From: Coenobita brevimanus
Taxonomy: Eukaryota; Arthropoda; Malacostraca; Decapoda; Coenobitidae
Length of the DNA: 64,000 nt
Reading direction: 5' to 3'
Assembly (NCBI GenBank): GCA_032717465.1
Contig: CM064690.1
Span: 12,826,569 to 12,890,568 of the forward strand
Below, piece by piece: positions 1 to 8,859 of the stretch. A program made the position numbers and the translations under genes. The notes below the pieces were generated by a model that searched no databases, was not told where the DNA came from, and saw only the letters and a program-made list of their open reading frames with translations. Each line of letters opens with the position of its first letter. Position 1 is the first letter of the stretch.

Positions 1-61
1 AGGAGAGGTGGTGCTGAGCAGAGAGAAAGTTAAAGGAACGGCAGCAAATGTTGCAAAAATG

Positions 62-63
<2 letters not shown>
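1..63 (-). mobile_element. JI-3: LINE endonuclease fragment, cut by window edge
   Basis: The minus strand reads HFCNIRGRS-like residues, the start of a LINE apurinic-like endonuclease. The bases match the antisense LINE JI-1 at about 51,718-51,782 closely. The copy stops exactly where the (GT)n tract begins and continues out of the window to the left. It is a truncated fragment with no function of its own. Confidence 0.7.
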
Positions 64-112
<49 letters not shown>

Positions 113-208
113 GTGTGCTGTTTGTGTGTGTGTTTGTTTCATGTGTAGTGTATGTGTTTTGTGTGTGTGTTGTATGTGTGTGTGTATTGTGTGTTTTGTA
201 TGTGTGTA

Positions 209-262
<54 letters not shown>
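64..262. repeat. (GT)n compound microsatellite
   Basis: Perfect GT runs lie at 64-109 and 213-262, with degenerate TG-rich DNA between them. It lies at the 5' truncation point of LINE fragment JI-3. Confidence 0.95.
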
Positions 263-266
<4 letters not shown>

Positions 267-1197
267 ACCGTCATTCATTTAAATATCCGTAATAGTTTGT
301 ATTTCAAAATATAAAGCCGTATGTTGGATGGCACAGGAATTTTTTGTATTACGTGTTCCTTTGCGATTTAATTGAAGTAATACATCATATCTTTCTCAGG
401 CTTCATAATCATGGTTTTATTGTCGATGTAGTTTGCATCAGAAACTTACTGTGGAGTAATGTAATGACAAAATCGTTTAGGAAAAAGTATTACTAATTCT
501 CCATATTTACTTAGAATATGATGCTTTGGCTAAAAATACATGTATATCGTGATACCAAGGGAAAGTAGCGATACAGATTAGTCCGTTTGTTCTGGCCTGA
601 AGAAAATCCCAACACCCATTCAGCTCCGTTAATGGCCAAGTGTAGTGAGACAAAAGGACTGATGTGACTATACTGCTTTTATCCTAACTTGTCCTAAATT
701 TTCTATCTCTCCATTTCCAACGCTGAGTTTAAATAATAGATTAACAATAACATGCGATGGTAGTCAGGAAGATTTGTAACAAAAAGGATGCTGGGATGTA
801 GTATTATCCTTTTCTCCAACTCAACTACGTGACATTTGGCTCAAGTTAGCACATAGTAACTAAGCAAAATCATTTTTACATCATCACTAAGGACTCCTAA
901 TCTGATGCAACCACGACTTACTGTACTGTTCAGATAATAGGAATGACCCAGTTCCGTAACCACAGCAACATCACGGAAGTGCATAAGTTACGGAGTAGTT
1001 CTCTACAAGAGAGAGAGAAAAAAAAAAAACTCACCGAAGCCTAAGATACGTATAAACTACTAATGGCAGGCGATTTTAGTCCAGCTGCGAGAAACAAAGA
1101 CACTTTCAAGGCTTATGGTTCCAATAAAAGACATGTGTGAGTGGGTTAAGGACAGTGTTCATTGCTTCCTTTTTCTTGATCACGGTGTGCAGCCGTC

Positions 1198-1198
<1 letters not shown>
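263..1198. other. No recognisable feature
   Basis: AT-rich sequence with stops in all frames. I see no gene, repeat or RNA apart from a short A-run near 1,017. Confidence 0.5.

Positions 1199-1260
<62 letters not shown>
1199..1260. repeat. (AC)n microsatellite
   Basis: About 31 uninterrupted AC units, followed to about 1,480 by a CTGT/TCTG-rich pyrimidine stretch. Confidence 0.95.
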
Positions 1261-1262
<2 letters not shown>

Positions 1263-1621
1263 CATTTTCACACTCCTACTCCCATTCCCACTGCAAGTCT
1301 CAATCTCCGACTCTGCCAATCCATCTGTTCGTCTCTGTCTTTGTGTGTCCACTTGTCTCTGTCTGTTAGTTTGTTTCATTTTGGATTTGTCTCTCTGTCT
1401 GTTTTTCTGTCTGTCTGTCAATCTGGTTGTGTCTCTGTGTTGATCTTTCTGTCAGTTTATCTGTCTATCTATTTATATAAACGTACATTCCTTATCTCGT
1501 TTTAGTTCCCAGAAGCAGACACAACAAATAACTAAAATAAGCTCCACAAATCACCATCCAACCTCAGCTGCCTCCCCTTCACTCCATCCCAGTCCATCCA
1601 CCTCCCTCAGCATATTGCCAT

Positions 1622-2541
1622 TGTCATAAAAGACTTTGTAACTCCTTTGTGGTTACTTGTAGTTGAGTTATATATATATATATTAGACTTGTGGACGAGC
1701 GGTTGTTATACTTGAGTAGCTTCGTGAGTAGCTAATCTTCTTTCCCATTTGTCATGTAGTGACAGGAGAGGTAAAGAATAGTATGGGACTATTTTTATTT
1801 GTCTTGGAAATATTAACAAGTCTCTCACACAGAGCGAAGTATAAAGTAGAGTCCCACTAGCTATCTCTCTGTCTCGCTCTCTCTGTCTCTCTCTCAAGTT
1901 GCTAAGCCCTTCTCCCTGCGACCTGTCTGTTCTATGGCTAGCTTCTTTCTACCCTCTCTTTCCTAAATTCTGATGAAACAGGAGACGTATCACGTGTGTT
2001 CCTTGTGAGTGGAAAGTTCTAGAAGCCTGTGTGTGAGTATGTGTGTATGTGTGTGTATGGTCACTAGGCGCTGTCGTGTGCCTATAAAGCATTCCTTGAG
2101 TTAAGAGTGTGTAAGCATGTTTAGCATTGCTCGACTCTTGTAGACACAATACTCGTACCTTCTCATCATCTGACTCCCTGCTTCTATCTGTCTCTCTATC
2201 TATCTATCTATTATTATTTGTAATTATAATATGGAGTCCTAACATATTGCTCGGTCACGCGAAAATGGCGTACCATAGACAGTTAATAGTCATAACATAT
2301 TAATACATATTATATACACATTATAATGAACTTATAAGCTAATTAAGTGAAATATATAATATTGTAAAAGTGACATAATTGTATGAATATTGTATACATA
2401 TAATATTTATAGTAAATAGTGATTATTTAGTAATATTACATTTTAAACAAGTTATATACATATTTGAATAAATGCATTAAAGTAAATTATTTAACTGTAA
2501 TACAGTATGTACTTGGGTTATTGTAGTGAAATGCATACATG
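1622..2541 (+). repeat. Left arm of the 5-kb element
   Basis: It pairs with 5,713-6,625 on the other strand over its whole length, up to the shared GTAGTGAAATGCATACATG. The outer 520 bp (to about 2,144) also recur in direct orientation at 4,830-5,332, so the arm has an LTR-like outer part and an inner part of about 400 bp. It carries a CTAT run near 2,195. Confidence 0.85.
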
Positions 2542-3245
2542 TATTGGCCTTATAATTGTAGTTACATTTTGTTAATGCAACTGTTACATAAGTGTCTTGG
2601 CCTTATAATTGTAGTTAAAGTTACATAAAAGTTACATCTTGTTAATGCAACTGTTAATTGGCAAAGTGTAACATAATGCAATCGTTTGTCGTTACATAAT
2701 TGTTACATATCGTTTGTAGTTACATAATTGTAGTTAAAGTTACATAAAAGTTACATCTTGTTAATGCAACTGTTACATAAATGGTACATATTGTTTGTAG
2801 TTACATAATTGTAGCAAGTGTAACATAATGCAATCGTTTGTCGTTACATAATTGTTACATATCGTTTGTAGTTACATAATTGTAATAAGTGTAACATAAT
2901 GCAAACGTTTGTCATTACATAATTATAATATGGAGTTACATAATTGTTACATATCGTTTGTAGGTACATAATTGTAGTTAAAGTTACATAAAAGTTACAT
3001 CTTGTTAATGCAACTGTTACATAATTGGCAGTGTAACATAATACAATCGTTTGTCGTTACATAATTGTTACATATCGTTTGTAGTTACATAATTGTAGTT
3101 AGTGTAACATAAGGCAATCGTTTGTCGTTACATAATTATAATATGGAGTTACATAATTGTTACATATCGTTTGTAGTTACATAATTGCAGCAAGTGTAAT
3201 ATAATGCAATCGTTTGTCGTTACATTATTGTAATAATTGCAGTCC
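2541..3245 (+). repeat. AT-rich tandem array with GTTACATAATTG motifs
   Basis: Imperfect tandem repetition of a unit of about 70-80 bp, built from TGCAATCGTTTGTCGTTACA, TTGTTACATATCGTTTGTAG and TTACATAATTGTAG. The CAATCGTTTGTCGTTACAT segment recurs near 2,680, 2,832, 3,042, 3,115 and 3,208. It lies inside the long-TIR element next to its left arm. Confidence 0.85.
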
Positions 3246-4829
3246 TAACATATGCTGCAGTCGATGATATGATGTGTCATGCCACTTGCTTGTGGAGACA
3301 ACAATTTGCTTTTTTGTTTGTAGTTTATGTGGTATTTTGGCATATGTAGTAACACTTACACTTACTTTCATTTGTTTGTTATGTGATCTTACTCTATTTC
3401 TCTTTTTTCTTTCTTACTTTTTCTTTCTTTCTTTCTTTTTTTTGTATGTATTGATTTTCTATAGTTTGTTTTTCTTCGCTTGTGTACACTTTTTCTATGT
3501 TGTTCATGGTTGCATAATTAATGGCTAATTTCCTTGGGATACTTTTTAAAAGTTTAGTTTATATTGCACAGGTATTACTGAAAATGATATTATATAGTCC
3601 CATATTTTGTTATTTTATATAAAAAATATATATACACTATATACTGTATTAACTATATACACTGACTTGTTGTTCACTTGTACCTATCGTGGGTAATATG
3701 TGTGTCAGCACTGTGTGGAAATCATTGTCTTCACGATTGTGTTGAAGATGTTCACTCTTGCTAACGTCATTTGTGTTGGCCATTTTTTTTTTCTCTAGTT
3801 TACCTTGTAACTTAATTTATATGTTTCCACAAGGTAGCTTTAATTAATAAATGTTTAATACAGTTCTTTTAATCGCTCACTGAGTAACTGTGATGGATTA
3901 TTTCTTTATTACTTTGTAGATATAATAATGTATAGCTGTATGTATGAAACACGTATTTTATGTAGGTATAAATGGTAACACTCGTTGGTAGTAAATAAAT
4001 GCTATAATAAATGAATGAATATAGACAGTGTGGAATATTTATTGTTGGTGATTATTTAGTGTTTGAGTTATGCAGATAACTGAGGTAAGTATGTGTATTT
4101 AAGCTGTAACTATACAGCACGTTTTATATGTTTGTGCAGAAGCTTATTGTCTATTACTGTGTATTGTATAAATGAAGTAACTATGTAACTCACTAATTTT
4201 TACCGTGGTGGGAATGGTGTGAGTGGTGGTGCAGGTGGTGTGTTGATCGCCGTGGTGTCTTTTCAGCAAGCACGCATGATGACGTCGACTTCCCACACTG
4301 GTAGCTGTGGTGAGTGAATGAGTAGCGATGAGTAACTTGAGTGAAGACGAGTGAGTAAGATGAGTTGTGAATACCAAGTAGTTGTGAGATATGAGTCGTG
4401 TCTCATTCTTCGTTTGTTTGTTCCGTTTTTCTTTGTCGATGTTTTCTCGGTCTTTTTCTCTTGTGATTTACTCGTTGTAGGATGAAGACTGCCGCTACTT
4501 GTAGGTGCGTGTAGAAGATTATACAGACGACTCGTAGAGTTGTTACCTGTAGTTGATTGTAGATGGTTGTAGTTCGCTGGTTCGTCGTAGAAGTTGCAAG
4601 ATTGTTTGTATCAATATATTGTTAAACTACTTGCAAGGCGTCCTGTGACCTCTTCACCTCTGCATCAGCATGATGATCGGGGAGACGGAGGGGGGGTTTG
4701 GAGAGAACTGTCAGGAGCTATTTTGTGAGTTGTTAGTTGTGAGAGGTATTCTTGTTCTCAATCTTGATATTTTGTAGGAACTCAATGTTGATTCGTAGAC
4801 GAGGTTCGTATACATTCGCTGCTACCAAA
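3246..4829. other. Non-coding interior of the 5-kb element
   Basis: T-rich sequence without a credible ORF. A purine run (GGGGAGACGGAGGGGGGG, 4,679-4,696) lies 134 bp before the internal direct repeat, too far to be a normal polypurine tract. No tRNA-complementary primer site was recognised. Confidence 0.5.
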
Positions 4830-5332
4830 TGTCATAAAGACTTTGTAGTTACTTGTAGTGGAGTTATATATATTAGACTAGTGGACGAGCGGTTGTTATA
4901 CTTGAGTAGCTTCGTGAGTAGCTAATCTTCTTTCCCATTTGTCATGTAGTGACAGGAGAGGTAAAGAATAGTATGGGACTATTTTTATTTGTCTTGGAAA
5001 TATTAACAAGAGTCTCACACAGAGCGAAGTATAAAGTAGAGTCCCGCTAACTATCTCTCTGTCTCGCTCTCTCTGACTCTCTCTCAAGTTGCTAAGCCCT
5101 TCTCCCTGCGACCTGTCTGTTCTATGGCTAGCTTCTTTCTGCCCTCTCTTTCCTAAATTCTGATGAAACAGGAGACGTATCACGTGTGTTCCTTGTGAGT
5201 GGAAAGTTCTAGAAGCCTGTGTGTGAGTATGTGTGTATGTGTGTATGGTCACTAGGCGCTGTCGTGTGCCTGTAAAGCATTCCTTGAGTTAAGACTGTGT
5301 AAGCATGTTTAGCATTGCTCGATTCTCGTAGA
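4830..5332 (+). repeat. Internal direct copy of the outer terminal repeat
   Basis: It matches 1,622-2,144 with a short deletion near its start and a few substitutions, and ends at the shared CGTAGA. With the left arm it forms an LTR-like direct pair 3.2 kb apart. With the right arm it forms an inverted pair. Confidence 0.85.
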
Positions 5333-5340
5333 GTTTGAGT

Positions 5341-5511
5341 ATGTTCAACCCATATTATGTGTATAGCCCAGCACCTACTGTCTTCATAATCGTCTGCATT
5401 GTAGTTGCAGTACTGCTGTTCGCAATGCACAGAATGAATGCAAGAATTGCTAATTTGGAGTCATTATTTAGTGGGGGGAGAGTTAACATCCAAGTTAACC
5501 CCCCTGAATGA
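5341..5511 (+). CDS. Putative 56-residue single-pass membrane protein
   Basis: An ATG-to-TGA frame of 56 residues. The N-terminus (MFNPYYVYSPAP) is followed by a hydrophobic segment at about residues 13-29 (TVFIIVCIVVAVLLFAM), then a basic-amphipathic stretch (HRMNARIANLESLF) and a short polar tail ending NPPE. This is the layout of a small membrane anchor. It starts 9 bases after the internal terminal-repeat copy, in the only part of the 5-kb element that the repeats do not explain. The codons are balanced and not microsatellite-derived. I recognise no homologue. A chance ORF is possible at this length. Confidence 0.25.
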   Translation: MFNPYYVYSPAPTVFIIVCIVVAVLLFAMHRMNARIANLESLFSGGRVNIQVNPPE

Positions 5512-5533
5512 AGTGTATATATTTTGTATATAG

Positions 5534-5541
<8 letters not shown>

Positions 5542-5610
<69 letters not shown>
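5542..5610. repeat. (TA)n microsatellite
   Basis: About 34 TA units between the small membrane ORF and the right arm of the 5-kb element. Confidence 0.95.
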
Positions 5611-5612
<2 letters not shown>

Positions 5613-5712
5613 AAGAAGAATGACCCATGTATGGCATACCAATACCATTATCTTTAAATGAAATATTAATAACTCTTACCATAATCTTAATTTTAAACTA
5701 TTTTTTTTTCTT

Positions 5713-6625
5713 GCATGTATGCATTTCACTACAATAACCCAAGTACATACTGTATTACAGTTAAATAATTTACTTTAATGCATTTATTCAAATATGTATA
5801 CAACTTGTTTAAAATGTAATATTACTAAATAATCACTATTTACTATAAATATTATATGTATACAATATTCATACGATTATGTTACTTTTACAATATTATG
5901 TATTTCACTTAATTAACTTATAAGTTCATTATAATGTGTATATAATATGTATTAATATGTTATGACTATTAACTGTCGATGGTACGCCATTTTCGCGTGA
6001 CCGAGCAATATGTTAGGACTCCATATTATAATTACAAATCATAATAGATAGATAGATAGACAGAGAGACAGATAGAAGCAGGGAGTCAGATGATGAGAAG
6101 GTACTGTGTCTACGAGAATTGAGCAATGCTAAACATGCTTACACACTCTTAACTCAAGGAATGCTTTATAGGCACACGACAGCGCCTAGTGACCATACAC
6201 ACACATACACACATACTCACACACAGGCTTCTAGAACTTTCCACTCACAAGGAACACACGTGATACGTCTCCTGTTTCACCAGAATTTAGAAAAGAGAGG
6301 GCAGAAAGAAGCTAGCCATAGAACAGACAGGTTGCAGGGAGAAGGGCTTAGCAACTTGAGAGAGAGACAGAGAGAGCGAGACAGAGAGATAGCTAGCGGG
6401 ACTCTACTTTATACTTCGCTCTGTGTGAGAGACTTGTTAATATTTCCAAGACAAATAAAAATAGTCCCATACTATTCTTTACCTCTCCTGTCACTACATG
6501 ACAAATGGGAAAGAAGATTAGCTACTCACGAAGCTACTCAAGTATAACAACCGCTCGTCCACAAGTCTAATATATATAACTCCACTACAAGTAACCACAA
6601 AGGAGTTACAAAGTCTTTTATGACA
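5713..6625 (-). repeat. Right (inverted) arm of the 5-kb element
   Basis: Reverse complement of 1,622-2,541, including the GATA run near 6,045 and the palindromic end ATGACA. The 142-codon plus-strand frame here is a by-product and has no coding features. Confidence 0.85.
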
Positions 6626-6841
6626 CCATCTCTTCCCGCAACTCTTTATAAAGATAGAAGAATTTCGCCAGGGTCCCAGGTGCCAAGACCTTCCCTCATT
6701 CTGCACATCAAGTCTCCATCAGCTCGATACTCCCCTTCCTGCTTACACTTACATCCATCGTTTTTTAAATGTAATTCTTTCCTTTAAAAACACCTTGCAC
6801 TCTCCTCACATCTCCATTTACAGCCACGCCGTTAGGGAGAA

Positions 6842-6844
<3 letters not shown>

Positions 6845-6878
<34 letters not shown>

Positions 6879-6903
6879 AAAATGGAGACACAAAAACTCT
6901 GTA

Positions 6904-6947
<44 letters not shown>
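6845..6947. repeat. (AC)n and (CT)n microsatellites
   Basis: (AC)n at about 6,846-6,876 and (CT)n at about 6,908-6,946, separated by 30 bp of ordinary sequence. Confidence 0.9.
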
Positions 6948-7120
6948 ACATGCACTCACGCTCACCTATGGGATAGCAGTCTGCCTCTGTGGCAAGGCTA
7001 CCGAAAAAAGTGATGGAGACCAATGTACAGTACTTCCCTGGCAACATTTTAGATGCTATAAAAATTCCCACCCCAACCTGAGTCCCCAGCCACCTCTTAG
7101 ATTACGTTTTTACACTCGAG

Positions 7121-7122
<2 letters not shown>

Positions 7123-7183
<61 letters not shown>
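7123..7183. repeat. (TC)n microsatellite
   Basis: About 30 TC units. Confidence 0.95.
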
Positions 7184-7185
<2 letters not shown>

Positions 7186-7521
7186 ATGTCTATCAACTTG
7201 TTTGTGTATTATAAGACTCTGTTGTGACTTCATTGTTGTTGTATTTCAGGTTGTATAATTTTAGTTCTTCATTCCAGGTAACGGTCAGGTTTCCATTCTT
7301 TGTAACAGGTATATTACTAACCAGTAAGGTAGCCATTCCTGTACAGTTCTAAACAGCAAGAAGACCCCACTAGTAAAACCTGTAACCATTGCATAAATTG
7401 TCACTGTTTATCAGGTTTTGTATATAACTTATTCTTGTTCCAATATCTCTTCCAGGTACTAATCAGAATTATCGTATTCTTTTTCTCTGATAAATCCTCG
7501 CAGTAACCTTGGATTTCACAA

Positions 7522-8780
7522 TGCCGCAGAACATTATTTGCGTAACCTGCTCTAGTACTGTAGTTTACCGGATCCTTTTATATGGACTGCACTTTTGTTT
7601 GCAGGATGTGCAAACTATGTCAGGGCCTGGAAGGCAAGCTGACTGAGGCTACAAACAAAATTAACAGCCTGACCTGAAAAGTTGATATGCTGGAGGAATT
7701 CATTGCAAATAATGTCGGACACAGTGCAGAGGATAGTGTCACTTCTATAGCCAACTGCAGTCCAGGTTGACCATCCTCCTCGCGCTGTAGTTACTTCTCC
7801 CCCCACCATACAGAATGAGTTCCAGCCAGTGCGGAATGGTTCAAGGCTTGCAAGGAAAAGAAGCATCATTCCAGTAACAACATAAAACAAGTTTAAGATT
7901 CTCACAGAAGTTGAGGAAAGGCCCTGTAAGGCACGGGTTGTGGGGGACTCCATCATCTGTGGTCAGTTGGTTGAATTTTGCAGCAGGGCACCCCGTAAAT
8001 AAAGGCGTTTTTGTATCCCAGGTGCAGGAGTAGACGACGTAACGGAGGCTGTGGATGATGTTATTGAGAATGTGGAAAATGATAGCCTAGTTAGCACTCA
8101 TACAGGTACAAAATGATGTTGTACGGACCCGATCAGAGGAGCTGATAGAGAAGTACAGGAGGATGATTCGACGCTACAAGGAGAAAACTAACAACTAATT
8201 TCAGGAATACTCCCAAGGATAAGTACAGGAAATGCCTTCTTCAGTAAAGCATTTAATACAAATAATAGGATCAGGTCACTTTGCCTGCAGGAAGGAGTTG
8301 ACTTCATCGACACATGGAACCAGTTTTACGAGCAGCGAACATTATTTGCGAATGATGGATTTTTTTGTGTGTGTGTGTGTGTGTCCGACTCTGGGCGCAG
8401 GCTTCACAGCCTGCTCCCAAGGCTCAGTAGTCCTCCTACATACTATACACCTCTACATGTCACCACTTCGGCGCTAACACCCACCTCCCATATTGAATAC
8501 TTGCTAGGGCTGTCTCATACGGGACTGGTGTATTGGTATTTGCGGGGGTATTTTTACGACATGTCGATGGGTCTTTGGTAGCTCGGTAAAGTCTGCTTGT
8601 TTATGAAATTCACATCCTTAAACTGTTCCCTGCTTAAGCAGGGATTTAAATCTGGGTCCGGTGGGACTGCAGGCCACCTCTTTACTGATCGAGCCATCGC
8701 CTCCCCCAGCACTACACTTGAATGCCATTGGTTCTGCCCGTCTCGGTCGTTTACTTAGTGATGACGTAAGTTTTTTCTGA
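7522..8780 (+). pseudogene. CR1-1 ORF1: zinc-knuckle and SGNH-esterase-like protein, broken
   Basis: This is the first ORF of a CR1-type LINE, degraded by stops and frameshifts. A Cys-rich start (ICVTC, then CRMCKLC) is followed by a helical stretch (KLTEATNKINSL) and an SGNH-hydrolase-like fold. The block I motif VVGDSII is near 7,938. The block GTND near 8,104 is recognisable if one extra A is ignored. The C-terminal DG-LHLN block is split by a SINE at 8,360-8,711: the frame reads FANDG before the insert and LHLNAIGSARLGRLL after it. CR1-like ORF1 proteins are known to carry such an esterase domain, thought to act on lipids or the RNP. It lies 80-100 bp upstream of ORF2 in the same orientation. 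Confidence 0.75.
8360..8711 (-). mobile_element. SINE-A copy 1, inserted in CR1-1 ORF1
   Basis: The minus strand has a tRNA-like 5' part (GATGGCTCGATCAG, then GATTTAAATCCC as a B-box relative) and a body of about 250 bp shared with the copies at 22,455-22,787 and 32,571-32,897. The body includes GTATGAGACAGCCCTAGC and CAGGCTGTGAAGCC. Its 3' tail is (AC)n followed by an A-run. No clear target-site duplication is visible. Confidence 0.85.
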
Positions 8781-8859
8781 AGAAAAAAACAAGCCTCAAG
8801 GGAGGCAAACGTAGATGTCATATGATGCAATGAATCAATAAGTAATGGAAGCTTCACAC

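Larger units (their letters stand above)
1622..6625. mobile_element. 5-kb element with long inverted terminal repeats
   Basis: The left end (1,622-2,541) and right end (5,713-6,625) are near-identical reverse complements of about 915 bp. They start TGTCATAAAAGACTTTG and end CAAAGTCTTTTATGACA. The flanking bases are CCAT at 1,618-1,621 and CCAT at 6,626-6,629, a plausible 4-bp target-site duplication. A third copy of the outer 500 bp lies in direct orientation at 4,830-5,332. The interior holds an AT-rich tandem array and no long ORF. It could be a non-autonomous long-TIR transposon, or an LTR-type element rearranged so that its terminal repeats are inverted. I see no transposase or reverse transcriptase, so the class is unresolved. 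Confidence 0.65.

Noticed and set aside
30..314. Open frames of alternating Cys-Val or Thr-His residues
   Set aside because: They are translations of the (GT)n/(AC)n tract and recur at every such microsatellite in the window.
2541..3245. CRISPR-like array
   Set aside because: Units are contiguous and AT-rich without regularly sized unique spacers, and the surroundings are eukaryotic retroelements.
4679..4830. Polypurine tract and LTR start for a standard retrotransposon
   Set aside because: The purine run lies 134 bp before the repeat copy, no primer-binding site follows the first copy, and no gag or pol is present.
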